Shown here: positions 5,629 to 6,813 of the stretch, one piece after another | How positions within the stretch are numbered: position 1 is the first letter of the stretch | Layout: each line of letters opens with the position of its first letter | From: Bacteroidota bacterium | Lineage (GTDB): Bacteria > Bacteroidota > Bacteroidia > Chitinophagales > UBA2359 | Direction of reading: 5' to 3' | Assembly (NCBI GenBank): GCA_020631675.1 | Contig: JAHDGT010000250.1 | Span: forward strand, 1 to 6,813 | DNA length: 6,813 bases | Translations under genes and position numbers: made by a program | Notes under the pieces: model-generated | Database searches by the model: none | What the model was told of the DNA's origin: nothing | Seen by the model: only the letters and a program-made list of their open reading frames with translations

Positions 5629-6612
5629 GCTTTTCAGCAAATTCACAATTCCCTTCTTGCCCCACTCCTCTTTTTCTTGAGCCGACCATAGATCCGGGAA
5701 GAAAATCGTACGTTGAAACCTCGGGGGTAAATATTTCTGCCAATTCGTACCGCCGGTCGCCGCAATATCCTTAGTATCTCTATGCAGATAGCGCACCGCC
5801 GATTTATAGTGCATCAAAGGCCAATTCACATTCGCATTCTGGTCAAACTGGCGCAACTCATTGCGCAGTGTCTCATCTTTTCTGTCCGCCTCTGGTAAAC
5901 TGTGGTATAAACGCCAAATGTTCTCATCGCGCTTCTTATCCGCCAATCGGATAAACTCCTCACTGTACTTCTCTTCAAATTGACGTAGCGTCAGGGTCTT
6001 TTTACCCGTCGCCAATTCCAAGCCGCCCTGCTTCCAGTACAAATGCGCGTACTTCGTTCTGATATCCGATCGACGCAGCTCATCTCTAAAAGCAGCCGCC
6101 ACCAAATTATCCAGATCCGTAGAATAGATCTCGATCATTCTGTATTGCGCCGATTGGAAGCCACTCGCAGGCAGTAAAGACATTCTGAACTTCAAAAACT
6201 GCTGCTGATCCATACCGTCCACCATCACGTCAAAAGACTGGACCAATGCGCCCATATAGCGGTTAATCCGGCGCACCTGCTCCGTGAAGTGCGTTAGACT
6301 CAGTCGCTTCTGCGCACAGATCTGATCCATCGCATGTAAGATCAATTTGAAATACAATTCCGTGATCTGATGGTAAATAATAAAGATCGTCTCATCCGGA
6401 AAAGGCGTGCGCGGGTGCTGTAGGTCCAGCAGCACATCTAACTGCGCGTATTCCCAATAGGTCAGAAAATCAGCATACAACAAGCCATCCAAATAGGAGG
6501 TCAAGTCCTGCCCCATCGCCGCGTATTTCGCCTCCAAACGCCTAACTCGATCCACGATCTCTGGCGACAATGGCTCTTGATTCTTTACTTTTTCCGTTAC
6601 TTTCTCGCTCAT
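5614..6612 (-). CDS. kynA: Tryptophan 2,3-dioxygenase (haem enzyme)
   Basis: Opens the indole ring of L-tryptophan with O2 to give N-formylkynurenine, the first step of the kynurenine pathway; cytoplasmic, haem-dependent, normally a homotetramer. The 332-residue chain carries the family landmarks. FLTYWEYAQLDVLLDLQ (49-65) is followed by FIIYHQITELYFKLILH (77-93), in which H81 matches the active-site histidine (H55 in the Xanthomonas enzyme). FLKFRMSLLPASGFQSAQYR (139-158) has R143 for the substrate carboxylate and the hallmark SGFQS. H268 in LMHYKSAVRYLH matches the proximal haem ligand, with TGGTNW (286-291) matching the TGGS loop. Usual THQ..ELWFK is YHQ..ELYFK here, so this is a divergent, Bacteroidota-type member. 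The alternative, indoleamine dioxygenase, lacks these motifs. ATG at 6612 gives a charged start, MSEKVTEK. No other kynurenine-pathway gene is identifiable in the window. Confidence 0.93.
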   Translation of the reverse strand: MSEKVTEKVKNQEPLSPEIVDRVRRLEAKYAAMGQDLTSYLDGLLYADFLTYWEYAQLDVLLDLQHPRTPFPDETIFIIYHQITELYFKLILHAMDQICAQKRLSLTHFTEQVRRINRYMGALVQSFDVMVDGMDQQQFLKFRMSLLPASGFQSAQYRMIEIYSTDLDNLVAAAFRDELRRSDIRTKYAHLYWKQGGLELATGKKTLTLRQFEEKYSEEFIRLADKKRDENIWRLYHSLPEADRKDETLRNELRQFDQNANVNWPLMHYKSAVRYLHRDTKDIAATGGTNWQKYLPPRFQRTIFFPDLWSAQEKEEWGKKGIVNLLKSVSKK

Positions 6613-6644
6613 GGCTGTTTGTTGAGAACATCATTCAATAGGAT

Positions 6645-6658
6645 GCGTGAATTTACGC
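6645..6658. promoter_or_regulatory. Imperfect palindrome upstream of TDO
   Basis: GCGTGAATTTACGC has 4-base GCGT/ACGC arms around a symmetric AATT core, with one mismatched pair. It sits about 33 bases before the dioxygenase ATG, where an operator would be expected. No regulator is known from the window, and short palindromes like this can occur by chance. Confidence 0.25.
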
Positions 6659-6673
6659 GAATTATAGCAAGCT

Positions 6674-6813
6674 TTAGGCACGAATCCCTAATACCATTTC
6701 ATTGAGCTCGTCTAATTCAAAATTTTTAACAGGGCGCATACCCGCAATAAAAAGGGGGAATCTGTTGTCGGCGGTAAATTTGTTTGGAGCGGCGAGAGAG
6801 CCGCCCGTGTAGG
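6674..6813 (-). CDS. 3' end of an unidentified gene (partial)
   Basis: On the - strand a frame is open from the window edge for 45 codons to TAA at 6674-6676. The visible C-terminus starts YTGGSLAAPNKFTADN and ends FELDELNEMVLGIRA, with a hydrophobic PLFIAG stretch between. Composition and codon use look like real coding sequence and no other frame is open across the interval. I do not recognise the family from so short a piece. It ends 61 bases before the dioxygenase start in the same direction, so the two may be co-transcribed; a role in tryptophan breakdown is possible but not shown. Confidence 0.55.
   Translation of the reverse strand, partial: YTGGSLAAPNKFTADNRFPLFIAGMRPVKNFELDELNEMVLGIRA

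Overview
The window looks like chromosomal DNA of a Bacteroidota bacterium, probably from the sphingobacterial or a nearby lineage. This is inferred from the protein families: a Bacteroidota-type tryptophan 2,3-dioxygenase, a stand-alone TolC-like outer-membrane protein, an exonuclease/GIY-YIG fusion, and a small one-TM protein linked to an HMA protein and a cytidine deaminase. AT-rich leaders mostly without Shine-Dalgarno sequences, and promoter-like TTTG-N20-xAnnTTTG motifs, point the same way. No tRNA, rRNA, CRISPR array, phage gene or transposase gene was found.

Layout. Positions 1-105 are a leader without a supported gene. On the + strand follow a family 2 glycosyltransferase (106-855), a weak terminator-like hairpin, and a TolC-family outer-membrane efflux protein (947-2293). 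A terminator-like hairpin separates it from a convergent gene for a DEDDh exonuclease fused to a UvrC/Cho-like GIY-YIG module (2379-3758, - strand). Then comes a gene-poor stretch of about 550 bases (3759-4306) rich in inverted repeats and nested complementary segments. It could hold a small RNA, a 30-codon ORF or an old element, and it is the least explained part of the window.

From a good candidate promoter at 4219-4250 a tight three-gene + strand operon begins: a one-TM small protein (4307-4798), a CxxC heavy-metal-associated protein (4819-5088) and a zinc cytidine deaminase (5093-5599). Tryptophan 2,3-dioxygenase (5614-6612, - strand) converges on it with a 14-base gap. Upstream of the dioxygenase on the same strand is the 3' end of another gene (6674-6813), cut by the window edge.

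Most genes are housekeeping or metabolic: sugar transfer at the membrane, export through the outer membrane, DNA repair or processing, pyrimidine salvage, and entry into tryptophan catabolism. I see no clear new multi-gene system. The best leads are the structured 3891-4174 region, the altered GIY-YIG signature in the nuclease, and the unexplained pairing of a membrane protein and a metal-binding protein with cytidine deaminase.
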